Shown here: positions 7,775 to 17,555 of the stretch, piece after piece
How positions within the stretch are numbered: the stretch's first letter is position 1
Layout of the letters: the number at the start of each line of letters is the position of its first letter
NCBI RefSeq assembly: GCF_028765545.1
Contig: NZ_JARACP010000001.1
Span: 124,001-188,000 of the forward strand
Length of the DNA: 64,000 nucleotides
Direction of reading: 5' to 3'
Origin: Aliivibrio sp. S4MY1
GTDB taxonomy: Bacteria; Pseudomonadota; Gammaproteobacteria; Enterobacterales; Vibrionaceae
Program-made: the position numbers and the translations under genes
Notes under the pieces: model-generated
Told to the model about the DNA's origin: nothing
Databases searched by the model: none
What the model saw: only the letters and a program-made list of their open reading frames with translations

Positions 7775-9679
7775 ATGGGTAAGATCATTGGTATTGACTT
7801 AGGTACAACTAACTCTTGTGTTGCTGTTTTAGATGGCGATACGCCACGTATTTTAGAGAATGCAGAGGGTGAACGTACAACGGCATCGGTAATTGCATAC
7901 ACAGATGGCGAAACTCTTGTAGGTCAGCCAGCTAAGCGTCAAGCGATTACTAACCCACAAAACACATTATTTGCGATTAAACGTTTGATCGGTCGTCGTT
8001 TTGAAGACGAAGAAGTTCAACGTGATATCGAAATCATGCCGTACAAAATCGTTAAAGCTGACAACGGTGATGCTTGGGTTGAAGCGCAAGGCCAAAAAAT
8101 GGCTGCTCCTCAAGTTTCTGCTGAAATTCTTAAGAAAATGAAGAAAACAGCGGAAGACTTCCTAGGCGAAGAAGTGACTGGCGCAGTAGTTACTGTACCT
8201 GCTTATTTTAACGATGCTCAACGTCAAGCAACGAAAGATGCTGGTCGTATCGCAGGTCTTGATGTTAAACGTATCATCAACGAACCAACAGCAGCAGCAT
8301 TAGCTTACGGTCTAGACAAAAAAGGCGGCGATCGCACTATCGCTGTATACGACCTTGGTGGTGGTACATTCGATATTTCTATCATTGAAATCGATAACGT
8401 TGATGGCGAGCAAACGTTCGAAGTGCTTGCGACAAACGGCGACACTCACCTAGGTGGTGAAGATTTCGATAACCGCATGATCAACTACTTAGTAGATGAG
8501 TTCAAAAAAGAGCAAGGTATCGATCTTAAAACTGATCCTCTTGCTATGCAACGTGTTAAAGAAGCAGCAGAAAAAGCGAAGATTGAACTGTCTTCAGCTC
8601 AACAAACTGACGTAAACCTTCCTTACGTTACTGCTGATGCGACTGGTCCTAAGCACATGAACGTTAAAGTGACTCGTGCAAAACTAGAATCTCTAGTTGA
8701 AGACCTAGTAATTCGTACACTTGAACCACTAAAAGTAGCTCTAGCAGATGCTGATTTATCAGTAAGCGAAATCACTGACGTAATCCTAGTTGGTGGTCAA
8801 ACACGTATGCCTATGGTTCAAGCTAAAGTAGCTGAATTCTTCGGTAAAGAAGCACGTCGTGACGTGAACCCTGATGAAGCAGTAGCAATGGGTGCTGCAG
8901 TTCAAGGTGGTGTATTAGCAGGTGACGTTAAAGACGTTCTACTACTAGACGTTACTCCTCTGTCTTTCGGTATCGAAACGATGGGTGGCGTAATGACTAA
9001 GCTAATCGAGAAGAACACAACAATCCCAACAAAAGCGGATCAAACGTTCTCTACTGCTGAAGACAACCAAAGTGCGGTAACTATCCACGTACTTCAAGGT
9101 GAGCGTAAGCAAGCAAGTTACAACAAATCTCTAGGTCAATTTAACCTAGAAGGTATCCAAGCAGCACCACGTGGCATGCCACAAATCGAAGTAACATTCG
9201 ACCTAGATGCTGATGGTATCCTAAATGTATCTGCAAAAGATAAATCGACTGGTAAAGAGCAGAAGATCACAATCCAAGCTTCAGGTGGTCTAACAGACGA
9301 AGAAATCGAAGCAATGGTACAAGAAGCTGAAGCAAACAAAGACGCGGACAAAAAGTTCGAAGAATTAGTAACAGCACGTAACCAAGCGGATCAAATGATC
9401 CACGGTACGAAAAAACAAATCGAAGAAGCAGGCGATGCACTTCCAGCTGACGAGAAAACAAAAATCGAAACAGCAATTACAGCGCTAGAAGAAGTTAAGT
9501 CTGGCAATGATAAAGAAGCAATCGATGCGAAAACTCAAGAGCTAATGCAAGCAGCACAAAAGCTAATGGAAATCGCTCAACAGAAAGCTCAAGCACAACA
9601 AGGTGCTGACGCAGGTGAGCAACCTAAGCAAGAAGATGATGTAGTAGACGCTGAGTTCGAAGAAGTAAAAGACAAGTAA
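7775..9679 (+). CDS. dnaK: chaperone DnaK (Hsp70)
   Basis: A 634-residue Hsp70. The ATPase domain shows the phosphate-binding motif [14 protein letters not shown] at the N-terminus, the second loop [12 protein letters not shown], and [11 protein letters not shown]. The substrate-binding domain and helical lid follow, and the C-terminus is a Gln/Ala-rich tail ending EFEEVKDK, the conserved tail of bacterial DnaK. It binds exposed hydrophobic peptides with DnaJ and GrpE. Codon usage is that of a highly expressed gene. It lies between grpE and dnaJ and is preceded by its own heat-shock promoter; its C-terminal region is followed by an unusually long structured spacer before dnaJ. Confidence 0.99.
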   Translation: MGKIIGIDLGTTNSCVAVLDGDTPRILENAEGERTTASVIAYTDGETLVGQPAKRQAITNPQNTLFAIKRLIGRRFEDEEVQRDIEIMPYKIVKADNGDAWVEAQGQKMAAPQVSAEILKKMKKTAEDFLGEEVTGAVVTVPAYFNDAQRQATKDAGRIAGLDVKRIINEPTAAALAYGLDKKGGDRTIAVYDLGGGTFDISIIEIDNVDGEQTFEVLATNGDTHLGGEDFDNRMINYLVDEFKKEQGIDLKTDPLAMQRVKEAAEKAKIELSSAQQTDVNLPYVTADATGPKHMNVKVTRAKLESLVEDLVIRTLEPLKVALADADLSVSEITDVILVGGQTRMPMVQAKVAEFFGKEARRDVNPDEAVAMGAAVQGGVLAGDVKDVLLLDVTPLSFGIETMGGVMTKLIEKNTTIPTKADQTFSTAEDNQSAVTIHVLQGERKQASYNKSLGQFNLEGIQAAPRGMPQIEVTFDLDADGILNVSAKDKSTGKEQKITIQASGGLTDEEIEAMVQEAEANKDADKKFEELVTARNQADQMIHGTKKQIEEAGDALPADEKTKIETAITALEEVKSGNDKEAIDAKTQELMQAAQKLMEIAQQKAQAQQGADAGEQPKQEDDVVDAEFEEVKDK

Positions 9680-9688
9680 TTTCTTGTC

Positions 9689-9788
9689 GCTAGAAGGGTT
9701 AATTCCTGCGTTAAAAGTACTCATTTGCGTTCGCGCTTTTGTTTGCTAAGAAATGGCGTGCTTTCTCCTTGGACTTAACACTTCTAGC
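9689..9788. repeat. 100-bp imperfect inverted repeat
   Basis: The outer arms GCTAGAAGGGTTAA (9689-9702) and TTAACACTTCTAGC (9775-9788) match in 13 of 14 positions; the inside contains weaker self-complementarity (GCGTTCGCGC). Function unknown. Confidence 0.55.
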
Positions 9789-9866
9789 TTAAAGAAATCA
9801 TTGCCTTAGTCATTTAAGAAAAGAGCAAAAGCCTTATATCTTGAATGCTTCGAATGAAAAAATATA

Positions 9867-9900
9867 TTGCGGGCGTTGGAGTTTTCTCTACCGCCCGCAA
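9867..9900. repeat. strong stem-loop with TTTT loop
   Basis: TTGCGGGCG...GAG (9867-9881) and CTC...CGCCCGCAA (9886-9900) form a 15-bp stem with one mismatch and one G-U pair. There is an A run on its left, so it could act as a terminator on the minus strand. Confidence 0.6.
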
Positions 9901-9913
9901 ATTTGTAATTAGG

Positions 9914-9965
9914 TCAATCTAGATAATCACTTTCGGTTTGTGCTGATCCTAATTATCTAGATTGA
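9914..9965. repeat. perfect 14-bp inverted repeat
   Basis: TCAATCTAGATAAT (9914-9927) and ATTATCTAGATTGA (9952-9965), separated by 24 bases. It lies 55 bp before dnaJ and may be an operator or an mRNA structure. Confidence 0.6.
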
Positions 9966-10019
9966 ACTCATACTGATGGTGTCACTGCCGGCAGTATCAA
10001 AAGAATTGGTGACCAGAGC

Positions 10020-11162
10020 ATGTCTAAACGTGATTTTTATGAAGTATTGGGTGTAAGCCGTGATGCTTCAGAGCGTGATATTAAGAAAGCCTATAAACGT
10101 CTAGCGATGAAATTCCACCCTGACCGTAATCAGGGCGATGAAACAGCGCCAGAAAAGTTTAAAGAAGTAAAAGTAGCGTATGAGATCTTAACGGATGCTC
10201 AAAAACGTTCAGCTTATGATCAATACGGTCATGCAGCCTTTGAGCAAGGTGGCATGGGCGGTGGCGGCTTCGGTGGCGGTCAAGGTGACTTTGGCGATAT
10301 CTTTGGCGATGTGTTTGGTGACATCTTTGGTGGCGGTCGTCGTGGCGGTGGTCAACAACGTGCACAACGCGGTTCAGATTTACGTTACAACATGGAACTT
10401 ACGCTAGAAGAAGCGGTTCGTGGTTGTGATAAAGAGATTGAAGTACCAACATTAGTGTCTTGTGAACCATGTGAAGGTACTGGCGCTAAGAAAGGCACTT
10501 CTTCATCAACGTGTAGCACTTGTCATGGTCATGGCCAAGTTCAAATGCGTCAAGGTTTCTTTGCTGTACAGCAGGCTTGTCCTACTTGTCATGGTAAAGG
10601 CAAGATCATTAAAGACCCATGTAACTCTTGTCATGGTGAAGGTCGCGTTCAAAAAACGAAAACACTTAATGTTAAGATCCCATCAGGTGTTGATACTGGC
10701 GATCGCATTCGTTTATCTGGCGAAGGTGAAGCGGGAGAGCACGGTGCTCCAGCAGGCGATCTATACGTACAAGTGCACGTAAAAGAGCACAATATCTTTG
10801 AGCGTGACGGCAACAACTTATACTGTGAAGTGCCAGTAAGCTTTACGATGGCAGCATTAGGTGGCGAAGTTGAAGTTCCTACTCTTGATGGTCGTGTAAG
10901 CCTAAAAGTGCCACTAGAAACACAGACGGGCCGTATGTTCCGTATGCGTGGTAAAGGTGTGAAAGGCGTTCGTACGCACAGTACAGGTGACTTAATTGTT
11001 AAACTGATTGTTGAAACTCCAGTTAAACTGACTAAGCGTCAAAAAGAGCTGCTTCAAGAATTCCAAGAATCTTTTGATGGGAAAGATGCGAAAAAGCACA
11101 ACCCGAAATCTGAAGGCTTCTTATCAGGTGTAAAAAACTTTTTTGATGATTTAACTAAATAA
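10020..11162 (+). CDS. dnaJ: chaperone DnaJ (Hsp40)
   Basis: A 380-residue type I J-protein that stimulates the DnaK ATPase and hands it substrates. The J domain occupies about residues 1-70 with HPD at 33-35. A Gly/Phe-rich linker follows (about 75-112). The zinc-binding region has all four repeats [24 protein letters not shown] and CNSCHGEG. The C-terminal substrate domains are complete. Length is normal (E. coli 376). No separate heat-shock promoter was recognised upstream, so read-through from dnaK across the structured spacer is likely. A strong terminator follows. Confidence 0.98.
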   Translation: MSKRDFYEVLGVSRDASERDIKKAYKRLAMKFHPDRNQGDETAPEKFKEVKVAYEILTDAQKRSAYDQYGHAAFEQGGMGGGGFGGGQGDFGDIFGDVFGDIFGGGRRGGGQQRAQRGSDLRYNMELTLEEAVRGCDKEIEVPTLVSCEPCEGTGAKKGTSSSTCSTCHGHGQVQMRQGFFAVQQACPTCHGKGKIIKDPCNSCHGEGRVQKTKTLNVKIPSGVDTGDRIRLSGEGEAGEHGAPAGDLYVQVHVKEHNIFERDGNNLYCEVPVSFTMAALGGEVEVPTLDGRVSLKVPLETQTGRMFRMRGKGVKGVRTHSTGDLIVKLIVETPVKLTKRQKELLQEFQESFDGKDAKKHNPKSEGFLSGVKNFFDDLTK

Positions 11163-11185
11163 GTTTAGCCATCAATAAATAAATC

Positions 11186-11226
11186 GAAACCTAATGATAT
11201 TAATTTTATATCATTAGGTTTTTTTT
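11186..11226 (+). terminator. terminator of dnaJ
   Basis: AACCTAATGATAT (11188-11200) pairs perfectly with ATATCATTAGGTT (11208-11220) across 7 bases, followed by a run of T. Confidence 0.9.
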
Positions 11227-11344
11227 ATGCCAAAAAAAAATAATAAAGTACGGTTTATTTACACTTTTTTGACCATTACTTATACTTCTCGTTTATTATG
11301 TAACCAATTATGTTTTTAGCTTCTTAATAGATGAGAGAGTCGAC

Positions 11345-12439
11345 ATGGTGTTATTTAAACGGACGTTATCGCTATTTATTGTTTTACTGCTTAGTTTAAC
11401 TACTGCTAATGCAGAAATTATGCAAGGTGGAAAAACAGTACCAAGCTTCAAGCAGGATGCGGCGTCTATTCGTCATACTTATGAAACCCAACTCTATACT
11501 CTATCGGCATTTAAAGCTGGTCACTATGGTTTACGAATGTATCGTCAAACGATGGACCCTAAATATTCAGCGGCGGTTTGGTCTGATATGGCGCGAGTGG
11601 CAAGTAGACTTAATCAATTCTCTTCGGAAGTTCATACGCCCGAACAAATAGATATCTATTCTCAAAAGCGATTAAGTAGCTATGTTGATGACACTGACAT
11701 TCGTAGTACTTTACGTTACCAAGCGACAAAAAATATGCCTGAGTATTTCTATCTTGGTGTGGATTTACTTGGCTCAATGGCTCGTGCTAATGAATATGGT
11801 TTAAAGCATCGTAACGATAAACAGTTGCGAGAAATTATCCGTCGTTATGATTTTAAAAAATACGCGACTGATGAAGCGATGATTAAAGCGTGGGCAGCTC
11901 AGCTAGCGAACCAAGTTTATTGGTTACGTCAATTAGGTGAGCAGGATGTGGTTGATGAGTTTGTTGAAGCATTCAAATTAGCCTACCCAGATAATAAAGA
12001 TGCAGCGCTTTCTAAGCAGCAGTATGGTAATAAAATCTATGGCTTAACGCATATTTTATTAGCCGACTCTCAATATTATCAATACCCCCTAAAAGAGTCT
12101 GATCATCAATGGATATACGACTACCTGCGTAATAATATCGATACTATCTTAAAGAGAACAAAAGAAGACATTATTTCAGAAGTAGGAATTACGTTCTTAT
12201 TAGCAGGGTTAGAGGATGACCCTGTAGTCTATAAAACACAAAAACACATTCAAAACGCCATTAACCGTGAGAAGAACATGGTGCCATCAACATCAAACAG
12301 CACGGATTTAACTGAAGGTGAGCACCGTAATGTATTAGCGATTATGCTACTTAATTGGCAAACGCCACATGCAGCACCGACAATTCAAAATGAACCAAAG
12401 GTATTTAAAAGTAAGCCGTATGGTCTTGTGACAAAATAA
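11345..12439 (+). CDS. secreted protein of unknown function (DUF3541-like)
   Basis: A 364-residue protein with a clear N-terminal signal peptide (about residues 1-23, cleavage near TANA-EIM), so probably periplasmic or exported. The mature part is helical and polar with many Tyr and Gln residues (for example SAFKAGHYGLRMYRQTMDP), no cysteines of note and no catalytic motif I can name. It resembles the Vibrionaceae family annotated DUF3541, an assignment from memory. It has its own ribosome binding site (GAGAG) and stands alone between the dnaJ terminator and its own bidirectional terminator, so it is probably monocistronic. Confidence 0.6.
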   Translation: MVLFKRTLSLFIVLLLSLTTANAEIMQGGKTVPSFKQDAASIRHTYETQLYTLSAFKAGHYGLRMYRQTMDPKYSAAVWSDMARVASRLNQFSSEVHTPEQIDIYSQKRLSSYVDDTDIRSTLRYQATKNMPEYFYLGVDLLGSMARANEYGLKHRNDKQLREIIRRYDFKKYATDEAMIKAWAAQLANQVYWLRQLGEQDVVDEFVEAFKLAYPDNKDAALSKQQYGNKIYGLTHILLADSQYYQYPLKESDHQWIYDYLRNNIDTILKRTKEDIISEVGITFLLAGLEDDPVVYKTQKHIQNAINREKNMVPSTSNSTDLTEGEHRNVLAIMLLNWQTPHAAPTIQNEPKVFKSKPYGLVTK

Positions 12440-12477
12440 AAAAACACCCAGAGATAGTGATATCGCTGGGTGTTTTT
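12439..12477. terminator. bidirectional terminator
   Basis: AAAACACCCAG and CTGGGTGTTTT arms enclose a 14-base loop, between the convergent genes at 11345 and 12508. Confidence 0.8.
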
Positions 12478-12507
12478 ATTTCAATTAGTTCAAATGATTA
12501 GCTGTTA

Positions 12508-12762
12508 TTACGCTAGACCTTGGATCTTAACGAATTTCTCTAGTAACTCTTCATCTGTTTCTACGTTGTTTGGATCTGAAATAACGCAGTTACTGATAGG
12601 GCAAACTGACTGACACGTTGGCGCATCGTAATGGCCTTTACATTCAGTACAAAGATCTGGGTTAATTTCATAGATCTCATCACCCATACTGATCGCTTCA
12701 TTTGGGCATTCAGGTTCACACATGTCACAGTTAATGCATTTCTTATTGATCAATAACGCCAT
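12508..12762 (-). CDS. yfhL: YfhL-family 2[4Fe-4S] ferredoxin
   Basis: An 84-residue bacterial-type ferredoxin. The first cluster ligands appear as CINCDMCEPECP; the second set is CTECKGHYDAPTCQSVCPISNC, with the insertion between cysteines that marks the YfhL/Alvin-type ferredoxins. It is an electron carrier in the cytoplasm. It starts 3 bp after the stop of trhP on the same strand, so the two are one operon; supplying electrons to TrhP or another radical/iron-sulfur enzyme is a reasonable inference but not shown by sequence. Confidence 0.85.
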   Translation of the reverse strand: MALLINKKCINCDMCEPECPNEAISMGDEIYEINPDLCTECKGHYDAPTCQSVCPISNCVISDPNNVETDEELLEKFVKIQGLA

Positions 12763-12765
12763 TAC

Positions 12766-14154
12766 TTACTTGCCGTGTGGGTTACGAGTATCTTCACCCG
12801 TGTGTAAGTTACGCATTAGTAGACCGTATTCTAGATCAACGTTTGCAGGAACAGGAATGAATACAAAGTGACCGTTGCCTTTTGCTTCATCAACTGCTTC
12901 ACTCTTACGGTTTTCCATCACATCTAGAGTCAGAGTCAGGTTACCTTGTGGTGTCATGATCTCAACAGAGTCGCCCACTAGGAATTTATTCTTAACATCA
13001 ACTTCCGCTAAATCACCGCGACGTTTGCCTGTAAACTCACCAACAAATTGTTGAGAATCAGAGATAGAGTAGCCGTAATCGTAGTTTTGGTATGCATCGT
13101 GTGTGTGACGACGTAGGAAACCTTCTGTGTAACCACGGTGAGCTAGGCTTTCTAGCGTACCCATTAGGCTTTCATCAAATGGTTTACCGGCAACGGCATC
13201 ATCAATCGCTTTACGATATACTTGTGCAGTACGTGCACAGTAGTAGAAAGACTTAGTACGGCCTTCGATTTTAAGTGAGTGAACACCCATCTTAGTTAGT
13301 CGTTCTACGTGTTGGATAGCACGAAGATCTTTAGAGTTCATGATGTAAGTACCATGTTCGTCTTCAAATGCTGCCATTTTTTCTTCAGGGCGGTGTGCTT
13401 CAGAAAGAAGAACCACTTCGTCAGTAGGTTTGCCTAGACCTAATGTGTTATCTGGACGCTCGTTTTGAACCTCCACATCTTGGATCTCAACACCTGTAGG
13501 GTTAGCTTCAACGATTTGGCCGTTTTCGTCTTCTTTTGCTTCTTCCGCTTTGTATTCCCAACGACATGCATTAGTACATGTACCTTGGTTAGGGTCACGC
13601 TTGTTCATGTAGCCAGATAACAAGCAGCGACCAGAGTACGCCATGCATAATGCGCCGTGTACAAAAATTTCTAGTTCTGTATCAGGACAGTGCTCACGGA
13701 TCTCTTCAATTTCTTCTAGTGATAATTCACGAGATAAGATCACTCGTTCAACACCTTGAGTTGCCCAGAATTTCACTGTTGCCCAGTTAACCGCATTGGC
13801 TTGAACTGACAGGTGAATAACTACTTCAGGGAAAGCTTCACGAACCATCATGATTAAACCAGGATCTGACATGATTAATGCGTCAGGACCCATCGCAACG
13901 ATTGGCGCTAAATCACGAATGAAGGTTTTTAGCTTTGAGTTGTGTGGTTGAATATTACATACCACATACAGCTTTTTACCTTGTGCGTGCGCTTCGTTAA
14001 TACCGATCTGTAGGTTTTCGTGGTTGAATTCATTGTTACGAACACGAAGGCTGTAACGTGGCTGGCCTGCATAAACGGCATCTGCACCGTAGGCAAACGC
14101 GTAACGCATATTTTTAAGGCTGCCCGCAGGCGAAAGTAGTTCTGGCTTAAACAT
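12766..14154 (-). CDS. trhP: tRNA uridine 5-hydroxylation protein TrhP, U32 peptidase family
   Basis: A 462-residue member of the peptidase U32 family (formerly YegQ). The hallmark segment ELEIFVHGALCMAYSGRC is present, followed by cysteines in GTCTNACRWEY that probably bind an iron-sulfur cluster. TrhP makes 5-hydroxyuridine at the wobble base of tRNAs using prephenate-derived substrate, a first step to cmo5U. Despite the family name it is not expected to be a protease. The N-terminus MFKPELLSPAGSLKNMRYAFAYGADAVYAG is conserved. It heads an operon with the ferredoxin gene. Confidence 0.9.
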   Translation of the reverse strand: MFKPELLSPAGSLKNMRYAFAYGADAVYAGQPRYSLRVRNNEFNHENLQIGINEAHAQGKKLYVVCNIQPHNSKLKTFIRDLAPIVAMGPDALIMSDPGLIMMVREAFPEVVIHLSVQANAVNWATVKFWATQGVERVILSRELSLEEIEEIREHCPDTELEIFVHGALCMAYSGRCLLSGYMNKRDPNQGTCTNACRWEYKAEEAKEDENGQIVEANPTGVEIQDVEVQNERPDNTLGLGKPTDEVVLLSEAHRPEEKMAAFEDEHGTYIMNSKDLRAIQHVERLTKMGVHSLKIEGRTKSFYYCARTAQVYRKAIDDAVAGKPFDESLMGTLESLAHRGYTEGFLRRHTHDAYQNYDYGYSISDSQQFVGEFTGKRRGDLAEVDVKNKFLVGDSVEIMTPQGNLTLTLDVMENRKSEAVDEAKGNGHFVFIPVPANVDLEYGLLMRNLHTGEDTRNPHGK

Positions 14155-14292
14155 GATTGCTTCCCAATGTTGTATTCTGATCTCAGGTCAGGTCATATCA
14201 CGTGGATATGAAGGAGGCCGGATTTTACATGGAAAGTGAGAGAAGTGCTAGGGTTGAGGACGGGGATTTGTATTTAAACAAGAGTCATAGGC
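14155..14292. other. gap upstream of trhP
   Basis: About 140 bp holding the trhP leader; no gene or clear promoter match was identified. Confidence 0.4.
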
Positions 14293-14295
14293 ATA

Positions 14296-14396
14296 GAGAC
14301 TATACGCTACGCTAACTAGAAACTATAAGAGCAGACAGCGTATTGCTTTTATAGTTTCTAGACGCGAAGCGTTTATAGTTAGCGAAGCGTATCGTC
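14296..14396. repeat. nested inverted-repeat element behind rdgC
   Basis: Outer arms TACGCTACGCTAACTA (14303-14318) and TAGTTAGCGAAGCGTA (14376-14391) match with one mismatch; inner arms CTAGAAACTATAA (14316-14328) and TTATAGTTTCTAG (14349-14361) match perfectly. A third small hairpin ACGCGAAGCGT (14362-14372) lies between them. The element ends exactly at the rdgC stop codon. Sequences of this CTAGAAACTATA/GCGAAGCGT type look like a dispersed REP- or MITE-like repeat of vibrios; that is recall, not shown here. It may also end rdgC transcription. Confidence 0.65.
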
Positions 14397-15308
14397 TTAT
14401 TCTTTCTCTTCAATGCCACCAAGTGCTTTGAAAAGATCAGGCAATAGTGCATCAAGCTCAGAACTCATTAGCGAGAAATCTGCATCAAAACGTGCTGCTT
14501 TATCTTCAAAACCAATGTCTTCGTTTTGATCTTTAATTTCGTCGCTGAATTTTAAACGTTTTAGCGATAAGTCATCCGCAAGAATAAACTCTAAACGTTC
14601 TTGCCAAGTCAGTGCTAACTTAGTTACCACTTTGTTCGCATCAATATGAGCGTGAATTTCATCACACACTAATTCTTGCTGCTTACAACGGATCACACCG
14701 CCATCTTCTAAAATTGCTTTTAGTTCGGCTTCTTCCCCCATCTCAAAACCTTGAGGAGTTGTGCCTGTTTTAACCCACTCAGTTAATGCATTTTCAATAG
14801 GTTGCGTTGAAGTAAGAGGAACAACAGGTAAGCTGCCAATAGATTTACGAAGCAACGCTAATACGTCTTCCGCTTTTTTGTAGCTGCCCGCATCAACAAT
14901 AATAAAACCTGATTCAGGCAAGATTAATGCGTAAGTTTGTTGGTGCTTGCTGAAAGCGCGTGGAAGAAGATCAATCACGATGTCATCTTTGATAGAGTCT
15001 TTCTCTTTTTTCTTAAGAGGGCGGCCTTGCTCTAGTTCCATCGCATCAATTTTTGCGTTCATTGATTCTTTAATCACTGACGCGGGTAACATTTTTTCTT
15101 CTTTCTTGGCACAGATAAGAATATTTTTACTTGCTACGTGAGTCAGCATATCACCATGACGGCCCATTGCAGTTACCCAGCCAAACTTTTGCATATCTTG
15201 GCTACCGCAAGGTGTGAAACGGAAATCGTTCAGTTGTTTTTCAAGTTGCTCAGGATTGAGATCAACTTCTTTAGTAAAACGATAAATTAAACAATTTTTA
15301 AACCACAT
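14397..15308 (-). CDS. rdgC: recombination-associated protein RdgC
   Basis: A 303-residue protein (ATG at 15308; one extra Met codon upstream is possible). RdgC is a ring-shaped dimer that binds DNA without sequence preference and can limit RecA activity. It is easily recognised from [12 protein letters not shown], the [15 protein letters not shown] segment, [32 protein letters not shown], and the C-terminal [18 protein letters not shown]. Length equals E. coli RdgC. It stands alone, followed by the inverted-repeat element. No distinctive promoter signal was recognised. Confidence 0.97.
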   Translation of the reverse strand: MWFKNCLIYRFTKEVDLNPEQLEKQLNDFRFTPCGSQDMQKFGWVTAMGRHGDMLTHVASKNILICAKKEEKMLPASVIKESMNAKIDAMELEQGRPLKKKEKDSIKDDIVIDLLPRAFSKHQQTYALILPESGFIIVDAGSYKKAEDVLALLRKSIGSLPVVPLTSTQPIENALTEWVKTGTTPQGFEMGEEAELKAILEDGGVIRCKQQELVCDEIHAHIDANKVVTKLALTWQERLEFILADDLSLKRLKFSDEIKDQNEDIGFEDKAARFDADFSLMSSELDALLPDLFKALGGIEEKE

Positions 15309-15449
15309 CATGCTGCTGAATTCCTGTCTTTTTTAAGTGCGCTTATGATAGGAGATTTTGTTGAATATTGCTTGTATAGATTTCAGGATCTTAGATAAAT
15401 GACACTGAGATAGAATTTCATTGATGAGAATATGAACTTTTCTTTTCAA

Positions 15450-15469
15450 TAGTCACAAAAGTGTCATAA
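15450..15469 (+). promoter_or_regulatory. Pho box upstream of phoB
   Basis: Two GTCA half-repeats, 15452-15455 and 15463-15466, are spaced exactly 11 bp and separated by an A-rich segment, matching the PhoB-binding pattern. It lies about 55 bp before phoB, consistent with autoregulation. Confidence 0.65.
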
Positions 15470-15521
15470 TTAGCTTTAATAATAGCGTTATAAATTTTGT
15501 TGGCTAATTTAGGTAAAAAGA

Positions 15522-16214
15522 ATGTCTAGAAGGATACTTGTAGTAGAAGATGAAGCGCCAATCCGTGAGATGCTGTGTTTTGTATTAGAGCAAAAGGGAT
15601 ATGAGCCAATAGAAGCAGAAGATTATGACACAGCACTTGGCTTACTCTGCGAACCTTACCCTGATTTAATTTTGTTAGATTGGATGTTGCCAGGTGGCTC
15701 AGGCATCAATTTAATCAAGCACCTTAAGCGCGATGAATTTACGAAAAAAATCCCAGTAGTCATGCTAACAGCTCGCGGCGAAGAAGAAGATAAAGTTCGC
15801 GGTCTTGAAGTGGGCGCAGATGATTACATTACAAAACCATTTTCACCAAAAGAATTAATGGCGCGATTAAAGGCTGTTATTCGTCGAGTATCCCCAACCT
15901 CTGTTGAAGAGTTGATTGATGTTCAAGGGTTAAAATTAGACCCAGTATCACACCGTGTTACAGCCAATGATAAAGCATTAGATATGGGGCCGACAGAATT
16001 TAAAATGCTGCACTTCTTTATGACTCATCAAGAGCGTGTATACAGCCGCGAACAACTATTGAATAATGTTTGGGGTACGAATGTATATGTAGAAGATCGT
16101 ACCGTTGATGTTCATATTCGTCGTTTACGCAAGGCATTAGAAATGGAAGGGCATGATCGCTTAGTGCAAACCGTTCGTGGAGCGGGTTATCGTTTCTCTG
16201 TTCAAACGTCTTAA
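15522..16214 (+). CDS. phoB: phosphate regulon response regulator PhoB
   Basis: A 230-residue OmpR-family regulator. The receiver domain has the acidic pair ED at 9-10, the phosphoacceptor Asp53 in LLLDWMLPG, and the KPF motif; the C-terminal winged-helix DNA-binding domain ends [15 protein letters not shown]...[12 protein letters not shown]. Phosphorylated by PhoR in phosphate shortage, it activates genes behind Pho boxes, including two in this window. It is followed by phoR 35 bp downstream. Confidence 0.97.
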   Translation: MSRRILVVEDEAPIREMLCFVLEQKGYEPIEAEDYDTALGLLCEPYPDLILLDWMLPGGSGINLIKHLKRDEFTKKIPVVMLTARGEEEDKVRGLEVGADDYITKPFSPKELMARLKAVIRRVSPTSVEELIDVQGLKLDPVSHRVTANDKALDMGPTEFKMLHFFMTHQERVYSREQLLNNVWGTNVYVEDRTVDVHIRRLRKALEMEGHDRLVQTVRGAGYRFSVQTS

Positions 16215-16249
16215 TTCTTAAATATAAATAGAAGCAAAAGGTAAAATAC

Positions 16250-17548
16250 ATGGTTGAACGTCTCTCATGGAAAAAGCTCGTTGGAGAACTGGCGTTTTTT
16301 TACGTACCTTGGGTGATTGTTGGGTATTTATTTGATGCGCTATGGCCACTATTATTCCTTGCTTCATTTATTTTATTAATTTGGCATTTACATAATCAAA
16401 TTAAAATGTCGCGCTGGCTGCATGAGGGAAGAAAAGCAACACCACCGTCAGCTTCAGGGAGTTGGGAGCCGATTTTTGATGAGACTTATCGTTTACAAAA
16501 ACGTCATAAAAAACGTCGTAAAGAGCTGTCTGCGTTAATTCGTCGCTTTCGACAAGGGGCGGAAGCACTGCCTGATGCTGTAGTGGTATTTCGTCACGAA
16601 GGTAATATCGTATGGTGTAATAGCCTAGCTCAATCGCTGCTGGGATTCCGTTGGCCTGACGATTCAGGGCATCCTATTACCAACTTAATTAGAACCCCTG
16701 ATTTTGTTCAATATTTAATAGATCAACAGTTTGATATTCCATTAGATATGCCATCACCAATTAACACGGATAAGACACTTGAGATACGTATTGTGCCGTA
16801 TAGTGAGGGTGAATTTTTAATGGTGGTTCGTGATGTGACACAAGTTAAACAATTAGAAGGCATGCGCCGTAACTTTTTTGCTAACGTTTCTCATGAACTA
16901 CGTACACCAATGACGGTACTTCGTGGTTATTTAGAAATGTCGGAAGACCCAGATATGTTGGTTGGCCCAATGTGGAACCGAGCACATGGGGTGATGACTG
17001 AGCAATTATCACGCATGGAAGGCTTGGTTGAACAATTACTGACGCTTTCAAAAATTGAAGCCGCAGCGACTTCTCAGCTAGAAGATCATGTTGATGTGCC
17101 TTCTATGTTAGATATTTTAGAAAAAGAAGCCATCGCATTAAGTGGTGAGCGTAATCACAATATTCGTTTTGATGTCGATCCTCGCCTTAAAGTATTAGGG
17201 GATGAAGATCAGTTACGCAGTGCGATTTCAAACTTGGTTTATAACGCGGTAAAACATACGACTGATGGTGCAGATATTATTGTTGAGTGGCAGGCAACCA
17301 ACCTAGGGGCTAAATTAAGCGTAAAGGATGGTGGGCAAGGAATTGAACCGCAGCACATTCCTCGATTAACAGAGCGTTTTTATCGCGTAGATAAGGCTCG
17401 TTCAAGGGATACTGGTGGTAGTGGGCTTGGACTTGCAATTGTAAAACATGCACTTAGTCATCATGACTCACAATTAGAAATACAGAGCCAACTGGGTAAA
17501 GGAAGTACTTTCTCGTTTGTTCTCCCTAAAAAATTGATTTTAAAGTAA
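16250..17548 (+). CDS. phoR: phosphate sensor histidine kinase PhoR
   Basis: A 432-residue membrane kinase. Two N-terminal membrane segments (about 12-45) with almost no periplasmic loop are followed by a basic linker, a PAS domain (about 98-200), the HisKA box [22 protein letters not shown] with His215, and a HATPase domain with [18 protein letters not shown] and [12 protein letters not shown]. PhoR has no large sensor domain and reads phosphate status through PstSCAB and PhoU, all coded just downstream. It overlaps nothing but is only 7 bp from the next gene. Confidence 0.97.
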   Translation: MVERLSWKKLVGELAFFYVPWVIVGYLFDALWPLLFLASFILLIWHLHNQIKMSRWLHEGRKATPPSASGSWEPIFDETYRLQKRHKKRRKELSALIRRFRQGAEALPDAVVVFRHEGNIVWCNSLAQSLLGFRWPDDSGHPITNLIRTPDFVQYLIDQQFDIPLDMPSPINTDKTLEIRIVPYSEGEFLMVVRDVTQVKQLEGMRRNFFANVSHELRTPMTVLRGYLEMSEDPDMLVGPMWNRAHGVMTEQLSRMEGLVEQLLTLSKIEAAATSQLEDHVDVPSMLDILEKEAIALSGERNHNIRFDVDPRLKVLGDEDQLRSAISNLVYNAVKHTTDGADIIVEWQATNLGAKLSVKDGGQGIEPQHIPRLTERFYRVDKARSRDTGGSGLGLAIVKHALSHHDSQLEIQSQLGKGSTFSFVLPKKLILK

Positions 17549-17555
17549 TGGAATA

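Larger units (their letters stand above)
9680..10019. other. dnaK-dnaJ spacer, 340 bp without a gene, rich in hairpins
   Basis: No open reading frame of note. In order it holds a long imperfect inverted repeat (9689-9788), a 15-bp near-perfect stem (9867-9900), a perfect 14-bp inverted repeat (9914-9965) and a 12-bp palindrome ACTGCCGGCAGT (9984-9995). None is followed by a clear T run on the plus strand, so they look like RNA processing or stability structures or relics of an inserted repeat rather than a full terminator. Confidence 0.6.

Noticed and set aside
9136-9476. minus-strand ORFs inside dnaK
   Set aside because: They overlap the conserved C-terminal coding region of dnaK and arise from its codon bias.
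9689-9788. possible integron attC recombination site
   Set aside because: The size and terminal GTTAA/TTAAC ends are suggestive, but R and L box patterns, a cassette gene and an integrase are lacking.
10159-10365. His/Arg-rich ORF on the minus strand of dnaJ
   Set aside because: It is the reverse reading of the Gly/Phe-coding region, with no independent support.
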